The notes beneath the pieces were generated by a model. That model was not told the DNA's origin. It searched no databases and was given only the letters and a program-made list of their open reading frames with translations. The position numbers and the translations under genes were made by a program. Below, piece after piece: positions 38,015 to 49,470 of a DNA stretch of 64,000 bases (positions are counted from its first letter, which is position 1; every line of letters starts with the position of its first letter). This DNA comes from Lithospermum erythrorhizon (taxonomy: Eukaryota > Streptophyta > Magnoliopsida > Boraginales > Boraginaceae): NCBI GenBank assembly GCA_019722365.1, contig JADFUC010001899.1:37491-101490 (forward strand), read 5' to 3'.

Positions 38015-38050
38015 AGAGTAGTTGACAGTCCCACCGGGCGTGTCACAAAC
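38015..38050 (-). other. Primer-binding-site region of the intronic element
   Basis: Directly after the LTR end ...GCATTACA (minus), the sequence GTTTGTGACACGCCCGGTGG (rc of 38031-38050) then GACTG follows. CGCCCGGTGGGAC-type words are typical just inside the 5' LTR of several plant gypsy lineages. This sets the element on the minus strand with its 5' LTR at 38051-39840. The matching tRNA was not determined. Confidence 0.55.
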
Positions 38051-39840
38051 TGTAATGCAAAGAAGAATTTTTATTATTTATCTTAAGGGGTACAAAATAA
38101 ACCCCTTTGTGAGGGAAAATTCACCGATGCGAGGTTTTATCGGATTGAAGGCAGTAAATTGGATCGATTGTCAAACTATAAGTCCCCAAGCATTTCTTGG
38201 CCGATTTGTGAGATCATGGCTTGCTTGACTTGAGCTTCAGTGCGACCCAGGCTTGATTTGAGCTTGAACTTGATTTGAGCTTGAGATTTGATTTGATTCG
38301 GTTTGATTTGACTTGGATAGGAGCTCTATGAGCTGGATATGTGTCACAGTGTGATGAACACAGAATGCAGGCTTGGATATGGTCCGAGCCGGGGAGCCTT
38401 AGCAGAGTATTCCCGTGTTGGATGTATGGACTTGATCTTGGGTCTTGGACTTGATCTCCGGTCTACTTTGGACTTGATGCACCTAACGGGGCCGTTTGCG
38501 GCGTGGGACTTTTGCTTTGACTACTGCTGGTGGGACTTCGGATTTATTAGCCAAGAGATACTTCACCTTTTGTGGTGAGACTTGGTAGCTTAAGAGTCCA
38601 CTTGTCTTTGATGGGACTTGATTTGGAGATAGAACTCCAAGCTTTAAGTTGTATGGAGTGATAGTAAACAAGTATGGAAGCAGCATTGCTTCTTGCTTGT
38701 ACTACAACGGCCTTAGCAGCATGTTCTTTGTAGAAGTGGAACTTAGTGATTTGGCCTGTTGGACTTGATTAAGTTTTTGAAGTCTGGTTACTTAGAAACT
38801 TTATACTCTGGCGATATGACTTATTATTGTATGAAGGTGGGCGTTCCAACCTTATTGATAATCTTGAGTAACTAGAGCGTGTTTCCCACGGAATCCATCT
38901 ATAGGGGTGAATGTTCGGTGTATTCTATACGGAACTTGATGAATCCAAACTTTGAGATTTTCATGTGTTCATGCAAGATTTATGTTCAATCATAGGCTAT
39001 TTGTTTTGACTGCGAATATTCGAAGAGTTCTTAAGAAATTTTCGTCGATTCTCATCGATTTTGCTTGAGCTTGAAGGAAATTGTGCGTTTGTATTAATCT
39101 TGATTTCAGCTGCCTATTTTGGCCACTTGGAAGTATTTTTCAGTCACCATGTAGTGTTTTGCTGGCGGTTTAAAAGATTTAACTTAGAGAAATCTCAAAG
39201 GGTTTTCTCTATATTTTCTTAGGTGTTTTGGATGTGAATGGTTCTCTAAATTCCGAGACAAAAATGGGGTTTATATAGACTTGAGACTTTGAATCTTTCA
39301 ACTACGATTGGTTGGTTTTCGGTGGATTAAGGGGACTTAAGCATTGATTTTTTGAGGAAAGATGCGGGCCAGTTGATGGCTTCTTGGTCATAAGAAAACC
39401 TAAAATATGATTGCTATTTTGAGGTCCTTGGATGTTTTTTTTAGACTAGGTTGCTTGAACTTCTTGGAGTCTTTCATTTGAACCCGTGATTTCGAGTCTT
39501 CGTTTGAGCCACGTGGCTTCCCAAATGTTTCTTATAGATTTTTGTTAAATTAGGGGTTTCAGGCCCCTAATTTCAATTGACATTTAATCTGAACTATTTT
39601 ATATTAAATGATATTTGAGTTCAGAATTAGGGTTAATTAATGTCAAAACCCTTGATTTTTAGCTTTGATTAATTAAGGGGCTTAATCAAGGGGCCGCTTA
39701 CATGAAGATAGAAGGTTTGATGGTTTAGTAGAGACGCCCCCAACTTGACCCACGTGGCATCTTTAGTGGCTCGACTTTTAATTAATTCGTCTTTTCGATT
39801 CCAATTATTGTTTTGATAAATTTTAGATATACCAAACTCT
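38051..39840 (-). repeat. 5' LTR of the intronic element (family B, copy 2)
   Basis: It begins TGTAATGCAAAG (38051) and aligns along most of its length with the 47986-49454 copy. Shared parts are the poly-GACTTGA section, the AATCATAGGCTATTTG block, GGCGGTTTAAAAGATTTAAC, and two stretches ending in (T)TTAATTAATT. The high end is uncertain: homology fades near 39825-39842. It is about 1.8 kb, longer than copy 3, partly by internal indels. It sits in the 7.7-kb intron of the receptor-kinase gene, in the same orientation as that gene. Confidence 0.75.
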
Positions 39841-40721
39841 AGTTCTTATGAATGCGGTTTAAAGAATAGGCTTGTAAAGTAAAATTTTAAATTATAGGAT
39901 ACAAAAAAGATTCATTATTTGGGATCCACTTTACTATAAACAAGCTTTTCAAATTAAGTTTCAATTTTCCATATTTTCAAATAAAGGAACTCACCTTTTA
40001 TCCGTTCAAATAAGGAATTCTTGTTCATCTTTTTAGTTTTAATTTAAAAAAAGGGCAAACTTCGAACTATACATAAGAGAGGATTTTGGACATTTTTTGT
40101 AATAGAAAAAATATGGGTAAATTTTGTTAAATTAAAAATATTAATAATAATAAAATAAAAATAAATATCATTTCTCCCCTCAAAATCGCTGACCTCTTTA
40201 TCCATCCCTGCCCATTCTTTTTCCTTTACGCTACAAAACAACTTACGCCTTTGACCCAATTCTCCTACCTCGTCTCTCGCATCTCACAAGCCCCAAAGCT
40301 ATTTATTTGCTTAACACCACCCCTTGCATTGCCTCCACCTCCTCGAAATTGAGATACGGTACACCCAGAGCTCGAAATCCACCTCCTCCCGAGGAAGTTG
40401 AGCTCTTTATCTAGACCATAGTAGCATAAGTACTACTATGAAGAAGAGGGGTAGGCTGAACGTGAGTAAGTGGGGTGGTGGCGGCAAGCTCGATTTGCTC
40501 TCTAGATGTTGTGCCCCTTCCAAAACATACGCTCCAAATCTTGATTTGTAGGTTATTTTTCTATAATTTTGAGTAAGCGAGCAAATTAGTTTCAATGGTG
40601 GGATGAGGTGTTATTAGAAGAAGATGGTCGTGATTTGTTGAATTTGGTGTTGTTGTTAGTTATTGAGCGGTGGGGTTTAGTTCAGGAAAGGAAAAGATTG
40701 AGGGGTGGGGGTAAGTATGTA

Positions 40722-40796
40722 AAGAGGTGTGGGTGTCGGGTAGGGTGGGGTGGGGTGGGGTGTTGGGGGTAACGGGGTAGGGGTGGGGTTGGAAAG
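40722..40796 (+). repeat. G-rich run with quadruplex potential
   Basis: GGGTAGGGTGGGGTGGGGTG is followed by GGGGTGTTGGGGGT, GGGGTAGGGG and GGGG. More than four G-runs of three or more lie within 75 bp, inside the long-inverted-repeat element. Confidence 0.75.
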
Positions 40797-40810
40797 TGTT
40801 TTAATTTATT

Positions 40811-40893
40811 ATTAAAGTAATACTCCGTATTTTTTATTATTATTAAGTAATACTCCATATTTTTTTATTTATTATTAAGTAATACTCCGTATT
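40811..40893. repeat. Three tandem copies of a ~31-bp AT-rich unit
   Basis: AAGTAATACTCCGTAT starts at 40815 and 40877, and AAGTAATACTCCATAT at 40845. ATTTTTTTATTATT-like spacers separate them. It adjoins the right arm of the long-inverted-repeat element. Confidence 0.8.
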
Positions 40894-43800
40894 TTTTTAG
40901 TTTAATACAAATAACCCATAATTGTTTCTATTACAAAATATGTCCAAAAATCTGTTTTATGTATAGTTCCGATTTTATCCTTTTTTAAAATGAAAATTAA
41001 GGGGTAATTTGAAAAGTATGAATGTTTAATCCTGATTTGATAAGATAAAAAGGTAAGTCCCTTAATTGAAAAGATGAAAAGTTAAGTTCCTGAATTGAAA
41101 ACTTGTTTATAGTAGAAGGGGCACTAATAAATTAAGCCGACATAAAACAACATATCTTTATCAAGCTAAGCAAGGAAAATTTTGCAGTATAATAATCCAC
41201 AACTTAAACAACCAGAATACTTGTTACACTCACGGATCGGAGACCCTCGATTGCAAGGAAAATTTCGTTGTAGACAGTTCAATCCACGAGGTAGATAACT
41301 GAAACAAATTAAAATGGGTTCTGAATTTCTGATCATTAGCGAGCATCTTAGAAGTAAAATCAAGACAGAATCTTCAAAAGAGAACTCTTTCCAATAACTT
41401 CGTGTACTAGAGGTTAAAGGGACCACTTCTCTGAATGACATTGTACAAACTCAAGAATCTTCTGAAAGGATATATCCAGAAAGAAAGACACTTTTAGGCT
41501 CAGTAAATTTCTCCTGATCCTAGAATTGTTCATGGTATTGCATTGTGATATTCTTACAACGGAGTGAACGGACTGATTATAAAAGCCTCTAAATTTGTTG
41601 GTTAATAGTTTTCTAATTTCATTTTCTTTTTTCTTTATTATTTATACTTCGATGACTGGTTAATTTTTGCATGGATCTGTTCATTGATTCTTCTGTTTGA
41701 TAAAATGGTATATTCTGTGACCAAATGCATGATTTGAGATAGACAAGTGAAAAGCAAAATCACCTGCTATCGATGTCTCCTAAATCTTCTATGCTGAAGT
41801 TGTTGGCCACCAAATTCCTGATTGTTCAGCCCAGAAGAGCTATCAACATCAGTTTCACAAAGTGTATGCTCCAAGGAAATCAATTGGTACCAATCGAGAA
41901 ATTGTATGTTGTAGCTAATATGTATAAACCAGACTTACAGATTTAAGTTATTTTCTCTGATCCAAGAAGGAAAGCCCCCTGATAATTCATTATATGATAA
42001 GTCTCTGCACAAAGAGAATGAAAGTAAGCACAAGAATCAAAGCTGGCATCTAATGTAATGAATTGAACATGTTCAATGGAAACATATAAAACAGTTCATG
42101 TTGGCAGAATAAGTTTTTTCATGTAATAGGAAAAATAAGTGTTGAAACATTCAGAAAGATCACACAGTCGCAACATTTGAATTTATTTGGCAAATTTGCA
42201 CGGTTCCCTCCTCAATATTGCCTCAAATGATAATCGCGGATGTTCATGGTTTATTTCACTTGCACCAAAATTCATATTGCACCAAAAATATCTAATTTTG
42301 AAAACCATGTCACAACATTAGAAGAGATCGTTGTTTTCGTGCTCCGGTTTAGTAAATTCAATTCGCATTTTAGCCAAGTTCAATACATGCAGGCCCTTCT
42401 TTGAGGGCGTTCGAGCGATATTTTGTCTGGTATTTTTCATATGGTACAATATTTTACCACCATCGCTTAATTGATAGGGACATTTTTCTTAAATGGAAAT
42501 CACTTATCGTTCCGCACCAGTTAAAAAATGGAAGCATGAGAAAGATAATAAAAGCTCCAAATTTTGTGTAAAATGAAACTTCTGATTCTATTTTATTCTT
42601 TTTGTTGTAATTGATGTTTTCTCTTTATTTTAAATGTTTGTTTTTAATTGAGGATATTTTTATTTTATTGTAGTTGATGATTTATTTTTACTTTAAGGTT
42701 TTTTTAATTCAATACAAGGCCGTTTATTTAAGTAAATTAATTTAAATACATTTAAACGGGATCATAATGAGACTGCCCTAAATACATGTATGATAAGTAT
42801 ATGCTATTAGTAACAAACTATTTTCAAATGATTCCATCAACATAAGCATAAAGTTACCTCTACTTTTCCTCTCTCATTTCTAACCAAACACTATTACAAT
42901 GTGTGTCCTTTTAATTGACACTACCTTATACACAAGAAAGGATAAATATCACACAAGTCCGCATTCTTCCTTTTTAAGAATGAGATTCATAGGGGGGCAT
43001 TCACTAAAAAATGAAGAGAACATCTAATATACACTCACATAGTACCGAGAGATGATGATTTAAGGAGTAGGAATGATTAATAATTTATTGTTGCCAAGAA
43101 ACACGAGAGGTACAAAGTTTACATTGAGATAATTACATGAATGTGACGATTTATATATATATTTCGAGGACCATTCTAGTATTGGAGTGATAATAAGTAT
43201 TAAAGAGGCTCAGAATATCTTGATGAGTTGACTTAAATCTCTGTCAAAAAGGTTAGCAGAAGACAGGTTAAATCAATTATTTAGAATCTAATACAATGAA
43301 AGGTTATAACTTCACTAGAAAAATCAAACAACTAAACCGTGTTTTCTAAAAATGTTACATCTGTGGCACACGATCATATTTGGTCAATTGGGAAATTAAA
43401 CAACGACAACAAAGCAATGCTGAAATACTGATTAAGAAGAACTTACAGTTGTATTCGATATTCTCCGATCATTGCAGGAATGGAGCTAGAAATATTATTG
43501 TTCCTCAAAATTCTGCAGAAAAGCCATTTACTTAATATTTTCATAAAGCAGCTATAAGTTAGCATATTATCAAGAATGTTCTCACAATCTCTTCAAGGAA
43601 GTCAAGTTTCTGAGGAACTCCAATGAAGAGCTCCCATTAGATACATCACTGACAATCCTGTAGATATATATTACATGGATATATTAGTAAATGTGACATG
43701 AGAACAGAACATGAAGGGAAGAATTAAATATTAAAATTGAGGCTAATACTCACAACTCCTCTAAGAAGGTTAGGTTAGAGAAACTAGCTGGTACGGGACC

Positions 43801-45589
43801 TTCAAAAGAATTTCCTTGCAACCATCTGTGAACATACTTCGATATTACCACCAGAAACCATGTAAGGGTGAAAACTCAAAGTGAGAATTTGTAATTAGTA
43901 CAAAAAAGAGTATTTTACTTACAGAAGTGTAAGGTTCATATTACCAATGAAGTCTGGAATGAGTCCAGTCAGTGCATTGTCTGAAATCCGGCTAGAACCA
44001 AATTGCCAATAAACAGACGTAAGCTACTCATAATGCTCTTATATATACGCCCACATGAAAACCTCTTACAATATTCTCAGGCTGGCGAGACCTGCAAATG
44101 TTGATGGTATCGTGCCACTGACCCCCATGCTATTAAGATAACTGGCCAACGCAAAGAAAAGATTCTTTAAGTTTTCATAAATAATAATAAGATACAATCC
44201 AGCATGAAAAGTAAGTTATGAAGCTACAAGCACTGCAAGGAGTTCTATACATTTCAGATCTCTCGAGTCATAAAATCTACCATTTTCCATTAGGACGTGA
44301 TATTATATATTTACCATCGACTCCCCAGTATTAATATGCAATGCTTTCTGACATATGGTATCATGAATCAGAAGATGGATTACATTTGTAACTTGCACCA
44401 ACTCACATCTGTGTTAATTTTGTGAAATTTCCAAACGATGGCGGCAAAGGACCAGAGAAATTGTTCCACCCAATATCCCTGTCATGTCAAACACACACAA
44501 CATCAATATGAACGAAACTCATGAACCAAAGGGATTATTCCAATTGAAAAGGAGTATCATACTTACCCCAATATTATTCGAATGACTTACGTTAACTTTT
44601 TACCGTTTCTTTCTTTTTGTCTTACTTTAACTTTTTACAGTACAAAGATTTAAGTATTTGAGTTAGTGCATATGTGATTGTATGCATAATTGTTTAAATT
44701 TAGATAAGAATAACAAGGAAACATATAAGTAAACAATTAGAAGGTAACAAAATTTGTAATGCTACACTATTATAAAAGGGAAAACGTGGAAAATGTTGTT
44801 AAACATAAGTCGATATGCCATTAAAATATAATCAGAGGAAGTACAATCTTGTCACAACAAGAGATAACTTTTGATCACAAAGGATATTTACATTGATAAC
44901 ATTTCAGTAAGCCTTCCAAGTTCACTAGGTAGGGGACCAGATAAAGCATTATTTCCAAGGGCCCTATGTGATCAAGTGAAACAATAAGAAGATCAGAAAC
45001 TATTTAACCATAGAATTAAGGGAAGTTGCCTACAAACTTTACATCATAGAAAAATTGTCTTACAAGTACAGCATTCGATTCAATCAGCCAATCGCTGGTG
45101 AAATGGGACCTGTGAAGAAGTTGAGCCTCAAATCCCTGACAAGACGACTATTGTTAAACTAACAACATATTGAACTCGAATTTTAACTTATTTCAGAAGT
45201 AATATAAATCAGTCTATGTCATTTCATTAGGGTCATACAGATCATTCATGAAAGTTAGATTCCAAAGCTCGTCCGGAATGGTACCAGCGATATCCATATC
45301 ATAGACTCTCCTGTAATCAAACAATATGAGACACGAAAATTCATGAGCATAGGATCCAACACTCAAAAGCATAAAATAATCCATAAAAAACTAAGTAGGG
45401 AACTCTCACAGTCCAGTAATGCGACACCTATTGATATTGAAGCAATTACATTTGATTCCAGGGTTCATTTGCTGGCTTGTTTAAGTGGGTAGCGACCACT
45501 ACACAACTCACCACTTATGTTCCAATTGGGTGCAGCTGAAATGCCCCATCTCTCAAACATTCTATTCAAGATTGCAGCTGCCATTTCCT

Positions 45590-45645
<56 letters not shown>

Positions 45646-45653
45646 TAATAATA
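45590..45653. repeat. (AAT)n microsatellite
   Basis: About 20 consecutive AAT units, with one interruption (TAATAAATAATAA), lie in the first intron of the receptor-kinase gene. The run abuts the Stowaway-like element. The apparent plus-strand protein here (poly-Ile) is only its translation. Confidence 0.95.
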
Positions 45654-45859
45654 CTCCCTTCATCCAAATGGAAGACTTTTACTCAACAAACAATCAATCT
45701 ATTAACTTTTTGTTTATATCAAAATAGTATTGAAATTAGATAATACACACTACTAACTTTATGTGAGCACGTTACAAGATAATAACAAAATATTTATTGT
45801 CAAGTTGAGTATTTTTAACTACGAAATAAAACCTTCTAGTAAAATTGAAATGAAGGTCG
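45654..45859. mobile_element. Stowaway-like MITE, 206 bp
   Basis: The left end CTCCCTTCATCCAAAT after TA (45652-45653) and the right end whose reverse complement is CGACCTTCATTTCAAT before TA (45860-45861) agree at about 12 of 16 positions. TA target duplication, CTCCCTYCAT terminus, AT-rich body and length fit the Tc1/mariner Stowaway group. It sits in the first intron of the receptor-kinase gene. Confidence 0.65.
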
Positions 45860-46130
45860 TATCTAAATATTGATTAAAGCAACCATTTTTTAAAAACACA
45901 CAAAAAAAAACATATTATTGTTGTTTACCTTCAAAGGGATCAGTTGAAGCATTTATAGGGGTAGGGGTTGTTTGAGCTTGAGCTACTATAATAACCTGAA
46001 AGTTTCCATAGCTAATATTAATGGCTACCAAGGTGCTAAACAAAGCTAAAAGATTACATGCATGGATTATTTTCTTGAAATTCATCATCAAATAAAGAAC
46101 TTTTAGTGTAGCAAGCGTTTCATGTACCAA

Positions 46131-47985
46131 ATTAAGTTGAATTTTTCAGAATTTTAAAAGTCATTATACCAATTTTTTAAAGTGGTTATATTCAATCATT
46201 GGAAGGGGGTCTTAGTCATTAGAATCATTGTTAATCCGTTGTTTGAAAAAGTCCAAGTCATTGGATTGAAGGGGTTGACTCGAATTTAGTACGTGGCATT
46301 GTGCTTGTTACTCTTAAACCGAATAAGAGGATCGGATATTATACTAACTCCAACTTTATCGTGTCATAAGGGAAGGTTAATACCTAGAATTAGACAAATT
46401 AAATAAGGTACTTACTATCACAAGTTTTATCTTATTTTTTTTCTGAATTCCGATATCTTAGAAGCTAAATACAAGGTTATACTAAAAACACCTGATGGGT
46501 TGTAAGTACCATGCTTACAAGTTATAATGGGTAGTGCACATTTTAATTAAATTAAAAAAAATTAGAAATCCTCCCCCAATCAAACAAACCCATTAGTGGT
46601 TTCCTTCCTAGGACAAAAAATCTTATTTTGAATGATATAATCTAATTTATGTCTTCCCAAACCCAAAAAAACAAGCCACAAAATCTATAAGAAATATCAA
46701 GAATGAAATTAAGGAGAATTTGAGGAGAATTCACCATTAAAGTAATTTGCAAACAAGAAGTTGAAAAGATTGAAGCAAAAATTGAGAAGAACACCAAAAG
46801 CACATGGTTTTTTCGACTTAATAATTAACTAAATTAGTTTTTTGGAAAAAAATTATTATTTCAGTTAAGTATGCTTAGTATTTGTTATATTTATATATTT
46901 GTTAAAGGATTTTATCATTAAAGTATTGTTGTTTTGTTTGATAATACTATGTGAATTAGTTTTGATAATACTATGTTGAATGAATTTTTTTATAATTAAA
47001 GTATATCGTTAGAATTGTTTCATATTGGTTGATGTTTGAATTGCTTAAACATGTATGGGTTCAGAAATTGTTTAGATATAGTAATACATTGTTTCAAAAA
47101 GTAAAGTTTTGAACCCAATTTGTTTAATAAACATTGAAAAGATTCATTTTTTTTGTCCAATCTGATAAATAATGTGTTGAATAATAGGATGAATAAGGTA
47201 AAAAACTCCCGGCTGTCTAAATAATATAACTTTTAGGTATTCTTTATGATTTGTGTACTTTCATTTAGTAGTGATACGTGTTTTAACACACATATATTAA
47301 TTTAGTGGTATCCATTTGTTATCGGAAATACGTAATATTCATGTCGTGGTAATATTTTTTAATCCACGAAATACACATAACATTCATATTTGTATTCCAT
47401 CAATATACATAATACTTTCATTAATAAATTAAGTATCCATTCTAAGATAGAAATACCACATATTAGTGTCTATATGGTATTACATTTCTATACCTAAGTG
47501 TTGTTTTTAACTAACGAGGTGCCAAAATTATGTTACTACATTCTGAAGATCCAAATAGATGAATACGAATGCATTCTGTCTACTTAATAGAAGGATGGAT
47601 GATTTCGGGAGAGAATGTATAAGTGTAAGGAAGGAGGATGCCTCGGAAAGACTAAAGAAAAAAAAGAAGGCAACCAAAAGCAAAGATGAGCATCAAGAAA
47701 AGAAACAAAAAAAAGACAGGCCCGAGGCGGAAGTCTAGAATCTGCGTAGTGATCTGACATGAGAAAAACCTTGAAAATCAGTGATACCCGAGGCGGTAAA
47801 CACTGAATCTGAGATCCGTAAGGTCCATAGAGCTACAAAAGACGTTAAGTCAAGTGATGCGAGGGAAATAAGTGAGCGTTAATATCATGAAGACTATCAG
47901 TGGTTTTACGAGCCAGAACACAGCGTGAGCAGAGAAAAAATCATATATTCTATATCATGTAATACAAAATAAAAATTATGGCATT
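46131..47985. other. Upstream region of the receptor-kinase gene; no other gene seen
   Basis: The first few hundred bases should include its promoter. The rest is AT-rich. A 44-codon ORF at 47595-47729, very Lys-rich (SERLKKKKKATKSK), matches nothing I can name. It is followed by two CCCGAGGCGG words (47720 and 47788). No retroelement domain was recognised. Confidence 0.45.
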
Positions 47986-49454
47986 TGTAATGCAAAGAAA
48001 TTTTATTATTATTTATTTAAGGAGTACAAAATAAAATCCACTATAAAGGGAAAAATTTCTCGATTAATGCAGGTTTTATCAAATTGAAGAGATCATTTGT
48101 CAAACTATAAGTCCACACTAGCGTTTGTTGGCCGATTTGTAGAATCTTGTTAAGGCAACGATTTAGTGTGATAGGAGCTTGGTATGAGCTCGGCTTGATT
48201 TGAGCTTGACTTGAGCATGATTTTATTTGGATATGAGCTCTATGACGAGTTGGATATGTCCTGGTCTTGATGGACTGAGATTGGGTATGGACTTGGATAT
48301 GGTCCGGGAGCCTTATGGTATTCCGTGTTGGGCGCCAAGGACTTGATCTTGGAGTGTAGGCGATGCTGGAGTGCATGTCGGAGCCGTGGACTTACTACAC
48401 GTGTACATTTGTGTGGGACTTTGGGTTTTAGTACCACTCGTGGGACTTCACCTTTTGCGGTGGGACTTAGTGAAATTTAGTTTCACTTAGATTTGATTTA
48501 AGCTATGAAGTGATGTGTGCTTATACTCACAGCTTGACATACTTCGGTACTTCTTCTTAGTAATGAAAGGAGAGACTTGATTTAAGCTTTGATTTAACCT
48601 TCTAGCTTATCTCTGATGTACTTAGCGACTTGTTGTTGTAGTGATGATCGGTATGAAGGTGGACGTTCTGACCATGTTGATGATCTTAATCAATCGGGCA
48701 GAGAGGCCTTAACGTCTTGCTTCACGTAATCGGCTATAGGCTGAATATTGATGTGTTCCTATGTTTGGAACTGATGAATCAAATCTAAGATTTTTTTAGG
48801 TGTTCATGCAAAAATTTATGAATCACGGGGGCTATTTGCTTATTCTAAATATTTGACGTTCTTGAAATCTATGTTAGATTCTCGTCGAATTTCTTCAACT
48901 TGAAGAATGGCTAGCGTTTGTGCGAGTAATTCTTGATTTAGTGCCTCTTTTAGGCTTCCAACCACCAAGTAGTGTTTCTTTGGCGGTTTTAAAGATTTAA
49001 CTTAGAAATCTATAGGTTTTTCCTACCATATTTTCTCGAGGTGTTTTTTGTGTCTTTACGGGATTTTTGGGATGAATATTTCCAAAAATATAGAGGATAT
49101 ATAGGCCTCGGGCTTGAATACTCGCTTCGATTGATTGACCTCGGACCTTTTAGATGCTTCATATCGAACCATGACTTCACAGGTCTTCATATCAGACCTT
49201 AACTTCCAGGCTTAATTTGAGGCCACTGGCGATTTAATGTATTTAAATTAGGGATTTTTAGCCTCGAACCCTGAATTTAATGTTCATTTAATTCGGGGCT
49301 ATTTTATCTGAAACCCTTGTTTGGCGAGGGTTTTACATTAAATTTAGGGTTGGTGAAGACCCAACCCTGTCTTCTTTAGTGGCTTGATTTAATTAATTTG
49401 ATTAGGTCTTCTTAATCATTTTAATTATTTTTAAATAAATTTTCATTCTCTACA
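47986..49454 (-). repeat. Family B LTR, copy 3 (complete, about 1.47 kb)
   Basis: It runs from TGTAATGCAAAG (47986) to CTCTACA (49454), so on the element's own minus strand it starts TGTAGAG and ends GCATTACA, with 5'-TG...CA-3' termini. It is diverged from copies 1 and 2 by many indels. At its low-coordinate end there is no primer-binding-site-like text, and at its high end there is a polypurine tract. It is therefore a 3' LTR (or a truncated element), and its internal part would lie to the right. Confidence 0.8.
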
Positions 49455-49470
49455 GATTGCCCCCTCGAAC
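49455..49470 (-). other. Polypurine tract of the family B element
   Basis: On minus GTTCGAGGGGGCAATC immediately precedes the LTR start TGTAGAG. A purine run ending a few bases before TG is the standard plus-strand priming site of LTR retrotransposons. It proves the orientation of family B. Confidence 0.7.

Larger units (their letters stand above)
39917..41128. mobile_element. Long-terminal-inverted-repeat element (MULE-like), about 1.2 kb
   Basis: The left arm 39917-40137 and right arm 40909-41128 are inverted copies. Shared blocks in order are CTATAAACAAG, TTTTCAA, GGAACT-AC, AACTATACATAA, TTTTGGACAT-TTTTGTAATA and ATATGGGT. About 220-bp inverted repeats with a non-transposase interior fit a non-autonomous Mutator-like element. 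The interior (40180-40720) is less AT-rich than the arms and could be captured host sequence, but I do not recognise it. A G-rich run and a tandem repeat lie next to the right arm. I found no convincing 9-bp target duplication. It lies immediately beside the LTR element in the same receptor-kinase intron. Confidence 0.75.
30424..46088 (-). pseudogene. LRR-malectin receptor-like kinase (LRR-VIII-2 type), ectodomain broken
   Basis: Plasma-membrane receptor kinases of this group have a signal peptide, LRRs, a malectin domain, one membrane helix and a Ser/Thr kinase. Here 22 exons in that order can be read on the minus strand. Three lesions are seen. Exon 2 changes frame between ISGELCSG and MNPGIKCNC. 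Exon 4 has TGA at 45084-45086 where the family has Asn. The first malectin exon has two extra bases near 33480 (TCTTCTCT). One LRR segment between exons 11 and 12 seems absent. The membrane-kinase half is fully open. As spliced, translation would stop in the LRRs, so I call it a pseudogene, though local sequence errors could also produce this. The 7.7-kb intron between 33527 and 41234 holds two transposon insertions. LRR-VIII-2 genes usually have many phase-2 LRR exons of 66-72 bp, exactly as here. Confidence 0.88.
41234..46088 (-). other. LRR ectodomain exons of the receptor-kinase pseudogene
   Basis: Exons on minus: signal peptide 46088-45929 (or from an upstream ATG at 46130; ends AQAQTTPTPINASTDPFE), 45577-45410, 45310-45239, 45135-45064, 44963-44892, 44478-44407, 44141-44070, 43991-43923, 43825-43754, 43657-43586, 43512-43447, 42004-41939, 41817-41764, 41298-41234. 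The middle LRR exons are 66-72 bp and keep the same phase, so each encodes one repeat. Representative reads are NNALSGPLPSELGRL, NNFSGPLPPSFGNF and SYNELSGGFPSWI; the last exon ends LPRGLNCLQRNFPCNRG. Exon 2 is 168 bp, which breaks phase (expected 4+3n). Exon 4 has a TGA in place of the family's Asn. Between exons 11 and 12 the protein jumps from GEYRIQL to DLSYNELSG, where relatives have one more LRR (about 45 residues). Confidence 0.85.

Noticed and set aside
38339..38578. 79-codon plus-strand ORF rich in Gly/Leu
   Set aside because: It lies within the family B LTR and reflects its GACTTGA-type repeats; the element reads on minus.
45485..45727. 80-codon plus-strand ORF with an Ile run
   Set aside because: The run comes from the (AAT)n microsatellite, and the rest overlaps exon 2 of the minus-strand receptor-kinase gene.
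47595..47729. Lys-rich 44-codon ORF as a gene
   Set aside because: Composition follows an A-rich stretch; no homology recognised and no exon signals.
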